NCBI GenBank assembly: GCA_036936605.1
Contig: JAUPFV010000005.1
Location: forward strand, 8,144,345 to 8,208,344
Direction: 5' to 3'
DNA: 64,000 nt
Source: Limnanthes douglasii subsp. nivea
Taxonomy: Eukaryota; Streptophyta; Magnoliopsida; Brassicales; Limnanthaceae
Below, one piece after another: positions 20,747 to 33,030 of this stretch (positions within the stretch are counted from its first letter, which is position 1; each line of letters opens with the position of its first letter). Under the pieces are notes generated by a model, which saw nothing but the letters and a program-made list of their open reading frames with translations, ran no database searches and was not told where the DNA came from. The position numbers and the translations under genes were made by a program.

Positions 20747-21757
20747 TCACTGAAGTAGTCCACAGATCGTCCTCGTTGGCTGAATAAGTGTAGTAGTCAG
20801 TCTTACCTTCATCTCTTTAAACACAGTAGTTGCTTCAGTGGTCCAACAAAAAGTCTTGCCCTTCATACAATCAATAATAGGAGCCATGACAATACTAAAG
20901 TTATAGATGGACCTCCTGTAAAATGAAACCAACCCATGAAAAGAATGGACTTCGGTGATAGAGGTAGGTATAGGCCAGTCACGTACTACGACTACCTTCG
21001 ACTGATCCACTGACAAACCATCATTCGAAACAACATACCCAAGAAATAGAACTGATCTATCATAAATGAACACTTGTTGAGTCCTCCATAATAATTCTCT
21101 TGCCTCAAAGCAACCAATACTTCTCGTAAACACTGGAGGTGTAGCTGCTCCGTAGTACTATATATTGAAATATTGTCAAAATAAACAACTAAGAACTTTC
21201 CAATGAAGGGAAAAATACTTAATACATAACCCTAAGAGCATTGGAAATGTCGGATGGCATGACCATCCACTCAAACAGAACTTTGTGGGTTTTAAAGGTT
21301 GTTTCCCACTCATCTCCTATTTAAATGAGAATCTGGTGCTCGCTCTTCAAATCCTGCTTTATAAATATTGTAGCACCACTCAACTGATCTAATAAGCCAG
21401 CAATCAAGGAATAGAAATACATCACTGTAATCTTATTGATAGCCCGACTATCCACACACAGCCTCATTCAGCCATATTTATTTGGTGTTAATAGTGTTGG
21501 AACCGTACAAGGACCTAGGCTCTCATATATGTGGCCTTTAGTTAATAGTTCTTCCACCTGTCTACAGAGCTCCTCATGCTCTTTCGGTTTGGTAGACTAG
21601 CACCCGACATTAGGTCAATCTGGTGATGAATATCTCTTAATAGAGGAACACCTGTAGGAAGATTATTAGGAAACACAACAGTAAATTCTACTAATAGCGG
21701 ATGAACGCGCTCAGGTATCCTAAAAAACGGATCATCATTACATTCTTTAACCACCAA
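20747..21757 (-). pseudogene. Gypsy A reverse transcriptase and RNase H
   Basis: The order is [20 protein letters not shown] (RT start), then FIGKFLVVYFDNISIYST (about 21141-21200), KCSFM, FLGMLF/VVSNDGLSVDQSKV, and the RNase H linker WTTEATTVFKEMK. The catalytic YFDD motif reads YFDN, so the second catalytic aspartate is lost. The text is broken by frameshifts throughout. Confidence 0.85.
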
Positions 21758-22137
21758 TAGATAAACAATTCTTGCATCACAACATACTCTATAAATGCTT
21801 TACGAGCTAAAAGGTTCTTACCCGACTTCTGTGATACAACAAGTGCAGGTTTTGGGGATACCTCTTTAGATTGTGTTAATGTGAATTTGGTGTTATTCCA
21901 TATGAAACTATAGCGGGTTTTTTCTACCATCATATGTGAAACTTCTATCGTATTGCATGATTGGCCTAGCAATAAATGACAAGCATCCATAGAAATAACA
22001 TCACACCATGTTTTATCCTTATGGATACCGACAGAAAAAGGACACTAGAGATCTTTTAAAGATTTTTACCTCACTACCTTTATTAAACAGGCGAGTTTGT
22101 AAGCATTGGGGTTGCTTTCTGTTTTCAATGTCAGCTT

Positions 22138-22500
22138 CTAAACTGCCTTTTCGGAAATCACATTTTTGTAGCTTCCTGAATCAATTATAAATTTGCATGC
22201 CTTCCATCTGATAGTACAAGTCGACTGGAAAATGTTGTTTTGCAGCCAATCATCATATTTACTTCTTGCTTTAGGTGTAAAATAAAAACGTCTTTGAACC
22301 AAAACCTGCCCAACATCCCCTCCGATAACTTGTTCCAACTGAACCTCATCAACAACATCCTCTAGTTCTTCATCAAATTGTGGCTCACATTCCAGATCAA
22401 AATCAACAGCTCTGGTGAAGCCTTGGTTTGTGACAATTGCAGTACTTGACCTACGAGGAAGTACTTGCACGATTAGGGACCTGTGAGGAAGCACCTGCAC
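22138..22500 (-). pseudogene. Gypsy A protease region
   Basis: The end of this stretch reads WKACKFIIDSGSYKNVIS, the aspartic-protease active-site block D-S-G-S of Ty3/gypsy elements, at about 22138-22200. It follows FTPKARSKYDDWLQNNIF, a normal spacer text. Confidence 0.82.
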
Positions 22501-23442
22501 AAATAGGGGTTATAGTTTCTACTACTGGGTTAGGACTTGGAACCGTCCTTTTTGGAAATGCCATCAGTGCTGTCCTGGCAATATCGTCTCCATATGGTCT
22601 TCGCGAAATAGATTTCTCCAGATACAATGCATGCTGATGTGCTTTAGTCACATTCACAGGTTCAAACATATTCAGTTGATATTGAAAGTGTTGTATTATT
22701 CCACCTATGTAGTGAGATACTAATTGATCCATCAAATCAGCAATATCGACACGGTTTTGCAACTTGAAAAATTTATTAGTGTATTCATCAACAAACATTG
22801 ACCCTTATTTAAGGTTTTGGAACTACTGGTATATTATACGTGTATAATTGTAAGGAAAAAACGCAGCCCTCAAGTGCATTACAAATTTAACCTGCTCTGC
22901 TTTAGCTGCTGTCACCATGATGCAACTCGGCCTCAGAACTTAGTTGCAGCCAACTATACCCGTTTTGCATCCGGAACCTCCTTGAAATCAAGGACTTCTT
23001 CCATCGAGGTGATCCAATCTAAAAAATCCTCCGATTCGAGACCCCAATGGAACTCTAGGATCTCAACTCCAAATTCTGACTCCCGCCGGTTGTTTGTATT
23101 TTGATCAAATTTTATCGCTAGTAGCTGGTCAAATACCTGATCATGGTAGTCTTAGGGGTAATATGAACCTCTAACCGCTTTCTTCGGAGTAGAAAACGAG
23201 TTCTGTTCCTGACCGGTCTCTCTCTCAAACCCCGACGATTGGTTGCTTGAACCTGGAGCTCGAAATCTATTGGTATGGTTGTTCAACAACCTATGTATAA
23301 CCTCTTTTACATTCCCCATCTGGTCTCCCAGTGAATTAATTTGTTCTCCTATATGGCCAAATCGGTTTTCCATCTCCTCCCGATCGATTGGTTCTACGAT
23401 TGGGGTAGTGAAATTCCCGCGAGCGGTTCTCTTAAGCGGCAT
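22451..23442 (-). pseudogene. Gypsy A gag
   Basis: Two open stretches (23152-23442 and 22451-22798) contain MENRFGHIGEQINSLGDQM at the N-terminal side and YTNKFFKLQNRVDIADLMDQ, YIGGI, ALYLEKS further on. These match Ty3/gypsy retrotrans_gag text (E-Y-x-x-x-F-x-x-L and GL-x-x-x-I). No intact gag remains. Confidence 0.82.
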
Positions 23443-23473
23443 ATCTCCTCAACCCATGTAGGAGGAGCTCTGA

Positions 23474-23486
23474 CGCTCTGATACCA
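23474..23486 (-). promoter_or_regulatory. Gypsy A primer-binding site
   Basis: The minus strand reads TGGTATCAGAGCG four bases inside the 5' LTR. It is complementary to the 3' end of initiator methionine tRNA and fixes the direction of the element. Confidence 0.9.
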
Positions 23487-23490
23487 ATTA

Positions 23491-23900
23491 TGGTGGAAGC
23501 GAATAGTAGAAACATAATTTACATTTACAAGAACTCAATAAGAGAAACGAAAACAATAGGTAAAATTATAACCCCAGGTTAGAGAGAAAAAGAAACTCAT
23601 AGAAAATAATCTCAAAATTTTATTCATCAAAGTTTGATGACAAAGTAAGGTTTGAGAGCCTTTTATAGAAGTGCTCGAAACCTTATACAAAAAATACAGA
23701 TTGTGCTCCGCATAATAGAAAAATGGTGAAAAAACACGAAAACAGATAAATAATGCCTTAAATGCTACACTTTTGGGCCTGAACTTCATATCCCGGATTT
23801 GCCTCGTGATTTTTTTGAAATTAGTTGGGCTTCTCGATGCGCTCGATTTAAATAGTCACAACGCCTAATTCTAATAACCGAGCCCCAAATAATAGGCTCT
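23491..23900 (-). repeat. Gypsy A 5' LTR
   Basis: On the plus strand it begins TGGTGGAAGCGAATAG. It aligns with the other LTR up to a GGCTC block near 23898. It lacks a stretch of about 60 bp that the 3' LTR carries (about 18905-18970), and its TATA-like box is altered (CTTTTATAGAAGT). Confidence 0.8.
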
Positions 23901-24390
23901 AAAAATTTAGTCTCCCCCTATCTCGAGTCCACCTTATTCTCTAACCGTCACAGAAACCTTCGACATTTGGTTGTAAGACTCTAGTCTCCCTCTGCCTCAA
24001 CTCCACCTTCTTCTCTGATCATCATATAAACTTTATTCTCCAAGTGTAAAAATTTAGTCCCCCTTACCTCGAGACCGCGTTTTTCTCCGACCGTCGCGAA
24101 AGCCTTCTTCTACGACTGTAAAAATTTCGTCTCCCCTTACCTGATGTCCATATTCTTCTTCGACCGTCACAATAACCTTCTTCTCCGGCTGTACAAATGT
24201 AGTCTCTCCCTGACTTGAGTCCACATTCTTCTCTGAGTGTCACATAAACCTTCTTCTCCCGCTATAGAAATTTAGTTTCCCCATTCTTCGAGTTCATTTT
24301 CTCATCCGACTGTCACAAAAAGCTTTTTTTCTATGCTATAAAACTTTATTTTAGCCCTGCCTTGAGTCCACTTTCTTCTCATATTGTTGC
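23901..24390. repeat. Minisatellite, 73-bp period, about 6.7 copies
   Basis: The anchor AAAAATTTAGTCTCCCC-like recurs at 23901, 23975, 24048, 24120, 24193, 24266 and 24340 (spacing 72-74 bp). Each unit contains pyrimidine-rich text such as CCACCTTCTTCTC and GACCGTCACA. It abuts the Gypsy A 5' LTR. No coding function is seen. Confidence 0.92.
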
Positions 24391-25340
24391 TAAACAGATT
24401 TTAACTAAAATTAAATGCAATAAGAAGGTAAGTGATATATTTATTAGAATTATGTTAAAACATGTCATAAATGAGATATTTCGTGTAAATTTGAATGGTT
24501 TGCTTTAGATAAAGCAAGTGTGGAGGCATTTTGTGATAGTTCTTCATCGTATTATTATTAAAGGGTATTTTAGTGTAATGAAGTAACTAGATACACCAAG
24601 TGATTTTGTTCTTGAATTTTAAGTATATAATAATTCATTTAAGTGATTTTTTGTGGCTTTGATTTGTATTAGTGGATTCGGAAGTTGTATGTCTATTCTA
24701 TATTTATATTTAGATGAAACTTTTTATTTTGAAAATATAAACAACATTTATTGTTTGTTGGAGCCAAAGATGGAAATCAAGCTAATTTTTTCTTTTCTTA
24801 TTTTTTTTAATAAGAATACATTTATTCATCTTAAATTATATATTATTAATGTTAGCGGTGATAATAATACGAATTTTATTTTTAGGGTTTATTTCCACTA
24901 ACATTCACTATATTGGATCTGAAAACTATCTTAAGTGCCTCTGGTTTCTCACATTATAAAATATGCATATTAGTGATTGAAAATTTATATTTATTTCTAA
25001 TTGTCATAAATGTGTTATTAGTTCAGTTCATTCTTTCCATATTTTTATCATTTAATTTGTTTATATCATATCTTTTTAAATTTGAGTGATAAATTTTAAA
25101 ACTTTGGTAAAATATTGCGAGATAGGATAGTTTAAAGTTTAAAGAGTGTGTGTATGCTCATAAAAAATATTTTTTAACAATATGACATATCTTTTAAAAT
25201 TTGGTGGAAATTTTGTTTTTTATTTTAGAGATAACCTCCCTCATGAATACTATGCCAATGCTTCGTTTGAAGAAAAATAATATGGTTTTATTTCTTCAAG
25301 TGCAATTTAGCTATTTGATACCAAAATAATATATTTCTAC
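24391..25340. other. AT-rich DNA, no recognised feature
   Basis: One plus-strand open stretch (24653-24901) has AT-driven composition and matches nothing I know. The rest is stop-rich. Confidence 0.5.
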
Positions 25341-25348
25341 GTCTTCTA

Positions 25349-25915
25349 GTGATGAAGTTGATTGATAAAATTCTTATTAGGCTTATGATTCAACCTTTTA
25401 AGGATTGTATCGAATCTAATAGATGGTATAGTGAATTGTGTCCTAGAATAGATAAAAATTATAAGATAATATCGAGGTTGGACTTGCATGGTTTTTATTC
25501 CTCTTCTGAATCAATTTTTGTAGTGTACTCAAAACCCAATATGGTTATAAATATTTCAAAGCATAGTTATTCATATGGAATTTAGAGATTTGATTGTTTC
25601 CTCTTTGCTTATGTTTTACATGTTATTACGAAAACTCAAGAAAGTATGTTTGAGTTTGTTGAATAGTACTTTCATTCGACTCCATATAAAGCTTGTTATG
25701 CATTAAAATTACATGTATTTTTTAATTTTGGTCAAACTGATGGCATAGATGAATCTTCTTCTATACAACCACATATTTTAAAAATGAAACATGGTATACC
25801 CAAAAAGACAAGGATTACATCAAGAGGTGAAAATATTTTGTAGAAGATTAAAATGCAGTCTTTGTAAAATAATTGGAAATCACAACATGAGATCTTGGAA
25901 GGAGACATATATTTA
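25349..25915 (+). pseudogene. MULE (mudrA-like) transposase C-terminus
   Basis: Codons read SNRWYSELCPRIDKNYKIIS, later ITKTQESMFEFVE, then YFHSTPYKACYALKLHV, PHILKMKHGIPKKTR, and KCSLCKIIGNHNMRSWKE at about 25852-25905. This is the C-terminal end of plant Mutator-like transposases. It covers the region after the catalytic core, a Y-F-x-x-x-x-Y-K block, a PKK-R basic run and a CxxC...GHN-x-R-S zinc knuckle. The last Cys of the knuckle is Trp, and stops interrupt the text. The DNA-binding and catalytic parts are not next to it. Confidence 0.7.
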
Positions 25916-26649
25916 AATGTTATTTTTTCATTTATGTTTTATGGTTGATGTATTAGACATATTTTTATGACTTCAAATATTATTGGATTTTGTTAACTTT
26001 TAAAAGTTTTGTATTTTATGGTGTTTAAAAAAATATTTTATCATGATTGTATGTTATTATTTGTTGTACATTATAGGTAAGTTAGTATTTTATATCAAGA
26101 ATAACATTATTAATATTATTCTTGTTAAACTGATATTAGTTACATTAATAATGATACAATAAAGATAATTTTATACTAATATGAAACAAAATACGTAAAA
26201 AACTAAGTCATACACCATTTACTCTTTGTCTAATTACAAAATAATTAAATTTTAGTCATAAGAAACTAATTCATACACCATTGTTCTTTGTTATTAGAGG
26301 AATATAAAAATACTTGAATTTTCTTGACAAAGTAAGTCTTACTACATTTGTTCTTTGACATTACATGAATTACAAAAAGCTTAAAATTGTTTTCACCATG
26401 CCTAAATATCTCTGTGTACACTGTATATATCATTGAGATGTGCATGAATATTTGTGCCCTTTGCTTTTGAGTTTTTTTTGTTTGTTTTATATATTGATTT
26501 GTCCATTTTGCGTACAACTATTTCATATAAGAACATATCATAACACCTCAATCAAGTGATCTGGATTTCTATTGTAGACATTCACGTTTGTTTATAAGCT
26601 TTTCATATCCATTTAATTTCATTAAGGACTCATATATAACAATCATGAA

Positions 26650-27600
26650 AGTAGTTGTATACTTTGACCTAGAGTTTCATCAAATAGATGTTAAGATAAC
26701 TTTTCTTATTGGTGATATTGAGAAAATATTATGGTGCAGGCTAAGAACTTTGTAATTGGTCATTCAAAGTTAACAATATGCTTTAAAAATGCATTTGTGG
26801 GCTCAAACAAGTTTCCCGATAGTGATACCTTAAGTTCCTTGATGTGATAGTATTTTTTGGTTTTGAAATAAACTTGGGTGAAAAATGTGGGTATCAAAGG
26901 GTTAGTTGGAGTAAGTTTATATATTTAGTGCGCTCTTTAATACCTTTATGGTAAAATAAGATAAATAAAGTCTATGTCAATATCCAAAAACAGACTTGGA
27001 GATTGAGAAAAAACAAATATGCTCAAGTTTGTACAAGTCTGGATATTGTCTTTATTATCGAATTGTTGGAAAGGTATGTAAGTAATCCAGAGATATACCA
27101 TTAGGAAGCGGACAAAAAAATTCTTCGGTATTAGCAACAAAAAGGACACATGTTGATATATAAGAATTCAGATAATATGGAGATCATTCGGTATCCCGAA
27201 TCAGGTTTTAGTAGGCTGTATGGACACATTTAATAGCACGTCAGACAACATATTATTATTAGTGAGATATATAATATTAAAGAATAATGTAAAGTAACAC
27301 TAATTTCATCATTTACTATGCCAATGGAATTTGTTGTATGCTTTATTCCATCCAACCAATTGTTATGGTTAAGGATTTTAGTCATTTTATAAGGGATATG
27401 ATATCTCATAAGGCTATAATATGATAATAATAATATATTTAAGTAACACGATCTTGTCTAGGTCCAAACATATAGATAATAAGTTCATGTATGTTACAGA
27501 GAGTGGACAAAGCTGTTGAATCAGTATAGAGAACATCGGTACAAATCCCAATGTGGCATATTAACTTACTAAAGTAGTGGTTTTACAAAAAATTTGGAAC
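26650..27600 (+). pseudogene. Copia relic 3, RT and RNase H (plus strand)
   Basis: Pieces in order: YFDLEFHQIDVKITFLIGDI (about 26660), YAQVCTSLDIVFIIELLERY (about 27020), LIYKNSDNMEIIRYPESGFS (about 27155), TMPMEFVVCFIPSNQLLWLR (about 27315) and SRSKHIDNKFMYVT...IENIGTN (about 27460-27550). Each matches the matching block of Copia 1, for example FDLELHQMDVKTAYLNGDIE and YAQVCTRPDIAFVV. The catalytic YVDD block is missing or unrecognisable. This old Copia is oriented opposite to Copia 1 and 2. Confidence 0.85.
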
Positions 27601-28984
27601 ATATTACTAGGACGTGTGTTATTAATTTAGAGGATTTTTTTATTTCAGTGGAAGTTTTTGTAATAGATAACGTGATATATTTGTTATTTAGTAGTACACA
27701 CTTCAGATTATTCAAAATATATATATTTATATGCTCATCAACGTTTCATTAACTTCTCTAGCTCATTAAGTAGATCTCTTCTTAAGTAGAGTGCGTTAAG
27801 AATAGATTTGTGCGATTAATTTTCATATTATTCTCATGGTACACACCATAATAGATTCATTTAATTGATTGATGGTGATAATGTAATTATTTTTTTGTCT
27901 ATTTCCTCACATTGTATTGATGAGGTCATTAGTCATTTACAATTCATTGTCATGTACTAGATTGTTCAGTAGATCTATGGATGATAATTTGCAGGTTCTT
28001 TATTAAGTAAATACATCATTTGGTAGCAGATCTATATATCGTTTTTGGAAGTAGTTGGTTGTAGTTCCAATGTAGTCTCTTGTATTCTCTAGTCTCATGT
28101 ATTCCGTTGTAGTTTCTTGTATTCCCGAAGTTTCTTGTTTTCTGTTGTTATCATTGTATTATTTTTCGGTTGTATTTAGGCGCATGTATATTTTCTGGCT
28201 TTATTTAGGTTCCTCGAGGATATGCCTTAAAATTATAAATTTATTTATTATAAATTTAATTTTTTAAAAAACCAAAAAAATTATACCAATAAACATCGAA
28301 TATTTGATAAAGTATGGAGAACCACATGGTGATACATTAGTATTTACAGATAACCATCTGGTAGTTTGAAATATTCTCTTGTGTTTTTTTCTAAAGTATC
28401 ATATCTCTCAAACCATAGCCCCAAAAAAATCCACTCTCAACAGATGAGCTAAATTCACTCTCAACAAAGGAGCTAATCTAGACCTAGGCTCTAACCATAT
28501 TCCAAATTGTCTTAGAGCGATCATTATTTTGGAAAGCATGGGAATATGGTACTTAAGAACAGATTATTCAGACTAATATGTATAGGTTTGCTGCTGAAAT
28601 TCTTCAATTTGCCAACTATTCTTCATCACAATTTCATAGCTATCAGATTTAATATTCCTCTTATGAAATTATATGGCTTTTCTCTCATCGTTTATGTTTT
28701 CTGGAGAACATGGACTTCAAGCTAGAAGAAGCTAGCTTCTAGATTATAAATGGCGGTAGAAGTTTTGGTTTTAGGCGCCTTTACTTAGTTTAATTTCATT
28801 TTCGTTTAAAGGTGTATGTCTAGTCAAATGGGTGGGACCATGTACTCGGTTTTTCAATTTTAATAAAAGCTCAAATGATTAGGAAAAAAATAGCCCCCAA
28901 AAAATAATCTAAAAATACCAATGGTTTTGTTTTTTAAAGATGAACGAAAGTAGGTCCACAAAATATATTTTTAAAATTTTTAAA
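27601..28984. other. AT-rich DNA, no recognised gene
   Basis: T-rich, 3'-UTR-like text near 28060-28230. There is a short palindrome AGAAGCTAGCTTCT near 28727-28740. No supported reading frame. Confidence 0.5.
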
Positions 28985-29505
28985 ATTTTTATTAGTTGTG
29001 TAATTACATGTAATTGGATTGTAAATTAACTCTCGAAAAAAAGTTTTCCAGTTTAGAATTGCGTGTAATTGGTTACTAAAAAAAATTATGTTTCAGTTGT
29101 AGAATTACGTGTAATATAGTTGCTAAACACAAATATGTTTCATATGAAAAGATACGCACAAATATGTTTCGAAAATAAGAAGAAAATAGTTGCAGATTAG
29201 GACTTTAGTTGCTAAGTTAGTCTGACTGTGTGAAAAAAACAAAAAACAATTTGTTTTTACGAAAATAAGTGTTAGTTGTATGGAAAAAATAACTCTTTTG
29301 TATTTGCAAAAATATGTGCATTATGTTGAAAAAACAACTCAATAAAAAAATGGACTACAGTTGCGAAAATACATATAATTTGGTTGCATAATTAATCTGA
29401 AAAACAATTATGTTATAGTTGTATAATTATGTGTAATTTGGTTGCTAAAAATCAATTGTGTTCCAGTTTCGGACTTACGTGTAATTTGGTTGCGTAAACA
29501 AGAAA
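28985..29505. repeat. Degenerate ~50-bp repeats around GTGTAATTTGGTTG
   Basis: The block GTTGTAGAATTACGTGTAATTTGGTTGC-like (up to two changes per few bases) recurs at about 28993, 29050, 29097, 29355, 29417 and 29466. Copies are diverged and the middle part is disrupted. No gene. Confidence 0.65.
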
Positions 29506-30950
29506 ATAAATCTCCAAAAATATCACTCAAAGATTTCATTTTGTTCGTTTTAAAAAAATAAAAATATTTGTGTTTTGGAAATATTTTTTGATTTTGGGTT
29601 TGAAAGTTATAGAGTTTTAAAGGTTAAAAATAATTATTTGTTGAAATTTGTACGTGTTTGTGTATTCATGATATTGCTGTAAGAATTTATTATGCAAAAT
29701 TCATATGGTTATTGGTAATTTAATTTTTAATCGGATGGTTATCGGTCACTCTTCCTAATAAATTTAAAAAAATTATACTAAAAATGATCAAATAAAAAAA
29801 TATAGATCGAAACATTCTCTTTATAAAGAATAAATTTTTATCCTATTAAATTTTTATTAAAAATTAATTATGTTTTAACTTTTATCATTAATTACCAAAT
29901 GTTACCAAAGGTACCTACTAACTAAAATTTTATGTAAATACCTCCAACTCAATACCCATTTTTTTAATACTGTAAATACCCTCTGCAATTATATAAGCTT
30001 AATTTTTAAGCTACTTTTTCCCCGTGTTTGACCTTTTAAACATTTGAATTTTCGGTAGCCGCATCTCTCTTTCTCTTGGTACCAGAGTTTACCTTACTAC
30101 TAACCTTTGAGCATCAGGGTAATCAGAGCATTATGAGGCCATTGATGACTCTAAAGAATCCATTTTCTCAGTCATTCCATCGACTTAGGGTCATCGGAGC
30201 AGCATGTACCATCAAAGTCAGTCTATCGATGACTCTAAATCGATTTTATCAGTTCATCAATAAAGAAATCGAGCATCAAGCTTTCTCTATTTGGGGATTT
30301 CAAAGTTTCGTATCTTCAAGGTTTATTCAACTGAGTATACAAGCTCTCTTTGTTTCGAGTTGTTGTCTCAGTCATGAGAGCTGTTTAGTCATCGGAGCAG
30401 GTTCGTTTTTTTATTTTTTTTAGAAATATAATGTATAATAGTACGTTTTCATGTGTTTTTCTTTTGTAATAAATTTATAAACTAGTTGTATTATGTATTT
30501 TCTTCAGTTATTATATCTTTTTGGGGTGTGAAATAATATATAGAATCAATTTCAGCGTTTCCAAGCATGTATTGTTGACAATGCGAGTTCATCGGAGGAA
30601 GATGCGAGATTTGTGCATTTCTTCATGATATTCATTTGTATATGAACATGCAAGTTTAATGGGGAAATAAATGTAGTCACCACGTCATTCCTTTATGATT
30701 TACAATACGATTCATTTGCAACATACAATGCGATTCTTGTATATGACATTGTTTTACGAAAATGAGTTAACGACCATGCGATTCTAGTGTTGATGTCAAT
30801 ACAAGGTGTGTTATATAATAGACATATATACCCTACGATGTGAGTCCTTGTATATTTGACCATGCTAGTTTCATTTTGTCAAACATGCAGTTTGTCATAT
30901 AACAAACCATGCTCCTAACTGATTCTTAACTCTTCAATATAGGGTAAGAT
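29506..30950. other. Upstream region of mudrA, no supported gene
   Basis: AT-rich flank and a leader-like part. A 115-codon open stretch at 30076-30423 contains internal near-duplicates (ATCGATGACTCTAAA-like at 30143 and 30227) and no known domain. CATG-centred repeats begin near 30760. Confidence 0.45.
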
Positions 30951-33030
30951 ATGTCTAAACCACGAGTTTTTATTTTTAAACATGGTAATCAAAATGTAAT
31001 TGTTCCTTTTACCGAGTTTGAAAATGTTTAAAGTATACAAGAGTATGCTGAAAGTATATGGGATGAGTTGTTAATAGGTAAGTATATTATTACATACTCT
31101 TACGGTGATAACATGAATTGTTTATTTAATAATGAGACGAATTTGTGGGTTTAGATATATATATCTTGATGTGGAGCTTTTAAAAAGTGTTAGTTTTGTT
31201 ATAGTACAAAAAATCATTGATAAGGTTATTTTTCAAAAGCGTAAAGACCCTAGCATAAATTTGAGAGGACCCTCGAATAATTAACTAACTAATAGGGAGA
31301 GTAGTAATGGTTTATGGTTTTTGGATCACAAAAAAACAACAGCTTACTATTACTGGTTGGGTTGATCCAATTAAAGTGTTGGTCAAGTTTTTTATAAAGG
31401 TGTTGCAGCTCTAAGGTTATCTTTATGTTGATATGCCTTAGAACATGGTTTTTCTTTCAAATACACGCATAATGCAATAAGTAAAACAAATGCTTATTGT
31501 GTAAATAAATTCTCAATTGGATGTAAATGGAGACTTTATGCATCAGTTGATTCCAACATCGGCTTCATGATGATTAACTGGTTTGTTGAACGACATACTT
31601 GCAGCCTCATTTTCTCCAAACAACATTAGAGGGATTTGACATCGGATTTTATTGTGGAGGAAATTCATGATTATATTAGGACATGTCATTTCGTGACAAC
31701 AAAAATTATAGAATCGTCTGTTAAAATGGACTACAACTTAGACATCTCTTAAAGTATCTCATGGAATGCTTTATAGAAGGCAATGCGAGGATTGTTTTAG
31801 AGATAGTTCTAGTTCTTTTAGTTTACTTAAAGAGTACTTCAAACGATTGAAGAGTTGTGATACCACTACCGTCTGCCATTTTGAATTAGTTTTTGGAAAC
31901 TTCTTCAAGCGTTGTTTTATAGCATTTGGGTCATATCTTCAAAGTTTTCATTCATGCCGTCCGGTGTTGTTTATCGGTGAAACCTTTTTAACCGGAAAAC
32001 ATAGGGGTTTATTGCTATATATCATAGCAAAGGATGATAACAATGGTTAGTTTCATGCTTTTCTTATACTCTCGTAACCTACAAATTTAGTTATAATTGG
32101 AAACGCCCATGTGATTCTAGTTTTAACGACAATGAGAGTTGTGTTGTATACTGAACCATGCAAGTTATTGTATATTTGAATTTGCTAGTTATTGTATATT
32201 TGAATTTGCTAGTTACAGTTTGGTAAACATGCGACTTGTCATATAACAGACTATGCATTTCCTTCGTATATTAACTATGCTATATATTGTTAAGTTTGTT
32301 ACATCAAACATGCTACTTTATTGTAAATTGAACCATGCGAGTTATTGTATAGTTAATCATGCTAGTTTTGGTATAGTAAATGTGTGACTTGTTACATAAA
32401 AAACCATGCGAGTTCTTTGATTAATAAACATGATATTTTCTTATACACTTAACCATACGAGTTCCTGTATATTTGACCATGCTAGACATGTAAAACCACT
32501 TTACTTATTTTGTTTTGCAGGTATATTTTCTGTTCCATTTGTTATTGTTGGTTGTGAAGATGTTGACAATTGGCTATGGTTTTTGGAGAGTTTGAAACCT
32601 TATTTGTTGGAACGTCAAATCACATTTATTTTGAACCTTCATTTAGGTATCATTAATGTTGTTTCCGTCTTGTATCAAATTCATTTATATGCATATTGTA
32701 TTTCCATCTTGTTCAGAATTTGAAGTATGCTCTGAATAATACTAACAAAGAGTTTAAAGCTGGAATGTTAGCTATGTTTAATTAATGTGCTTATGATCCA
32801 ACAATAGATATTTTTAATGAATATCTTTCAGAATTTCTATGTGAATGTGGTAAGAGAATTAAAAAATTTATCGAAAATTTACCTCGGGAGAAGTATGCTC
32901 ATGTATTTGTTAAAAGGAAATGATATGGTGGTATGCCATCTACCACAGCTGAATCGTTTAATAATTAGATTACAAAACTCTATAGTTTACCCATTGTTGA
33001 ATTAATTGATAATATTAGAGTCTTTATGAA
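30951..33030 (+). pseudogene. mudrA-like MULE transposase, broken, with one clear intron
   Basis: A plus-strand gene starts at ATG 30951 (MSKPRVFIFKHG). A Mutator DNA-binding region follows (SIGCKWRLYASVDS, WFVERHTCSLI, about 31505-31620). The core reads SFSLLKEYFKRLKSCDTTT, FKRCFIAFGSYLQSFHSCRP, FLTGKHRGLLLYIIAKDDNN (31800-32045), FVIVGCEDVDNWLWFLESL, RQITF-x-LNLHLGIINVV (32540-32665), and ENLPREKYAHVF, TTAESFNN, LPIVELIDNIRV (32870-33020). It is the family that cuts and pastes Mutator-like elements. Several stops and frameshifts break it, and no C-terminal SWIM domain follows. Confidence 0.82.
32046..32520 (+). other. Intron of the mudrA-like gene
   Basis: The exon ends at DNN-(G), the donor reads G|GTTAGT, and the acceptor TTTTGTTTTGCAG ends at 32520. 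Joining gives AAC-AAT-GGT-ATA-TTT, i.e. N-N-G-I-F, in agreement with the transposase family (NN-x-I-F). The 475-bp intron is filled with CATG-centred repeats. Confidence 0.75.

Larger units (their letters stand above)
18697..23900 (-). mobile_element. Ty3/gypsy element A, decayed
   Basis: LTR copies lie at 18697-about 19145 and 23491-about 23900, with a primer-binding site next to the right LTR. Gag, protease, RT/RNase H and integrase text are in Ty3/gypsy order on the minus strand. Integrase text (AYHPQTNGQ and the C-terminal LPSHMKNHNVFNIKHL) is of the plant Ty3 type. Many stops and frameshifts are present. Outer LTR borders on the 19145 and 23900 sides are approximate, and no target-site duplication was seen. 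Confidence 0.88.

Noticed and set aside
30076..30423. 115-codon plus-strand open frame upstream of mudrA
   Set aside because: Internal near-duplicates, no known domain, and a low-complexity C-terminus ending in a T-run; more likely leader DNA.
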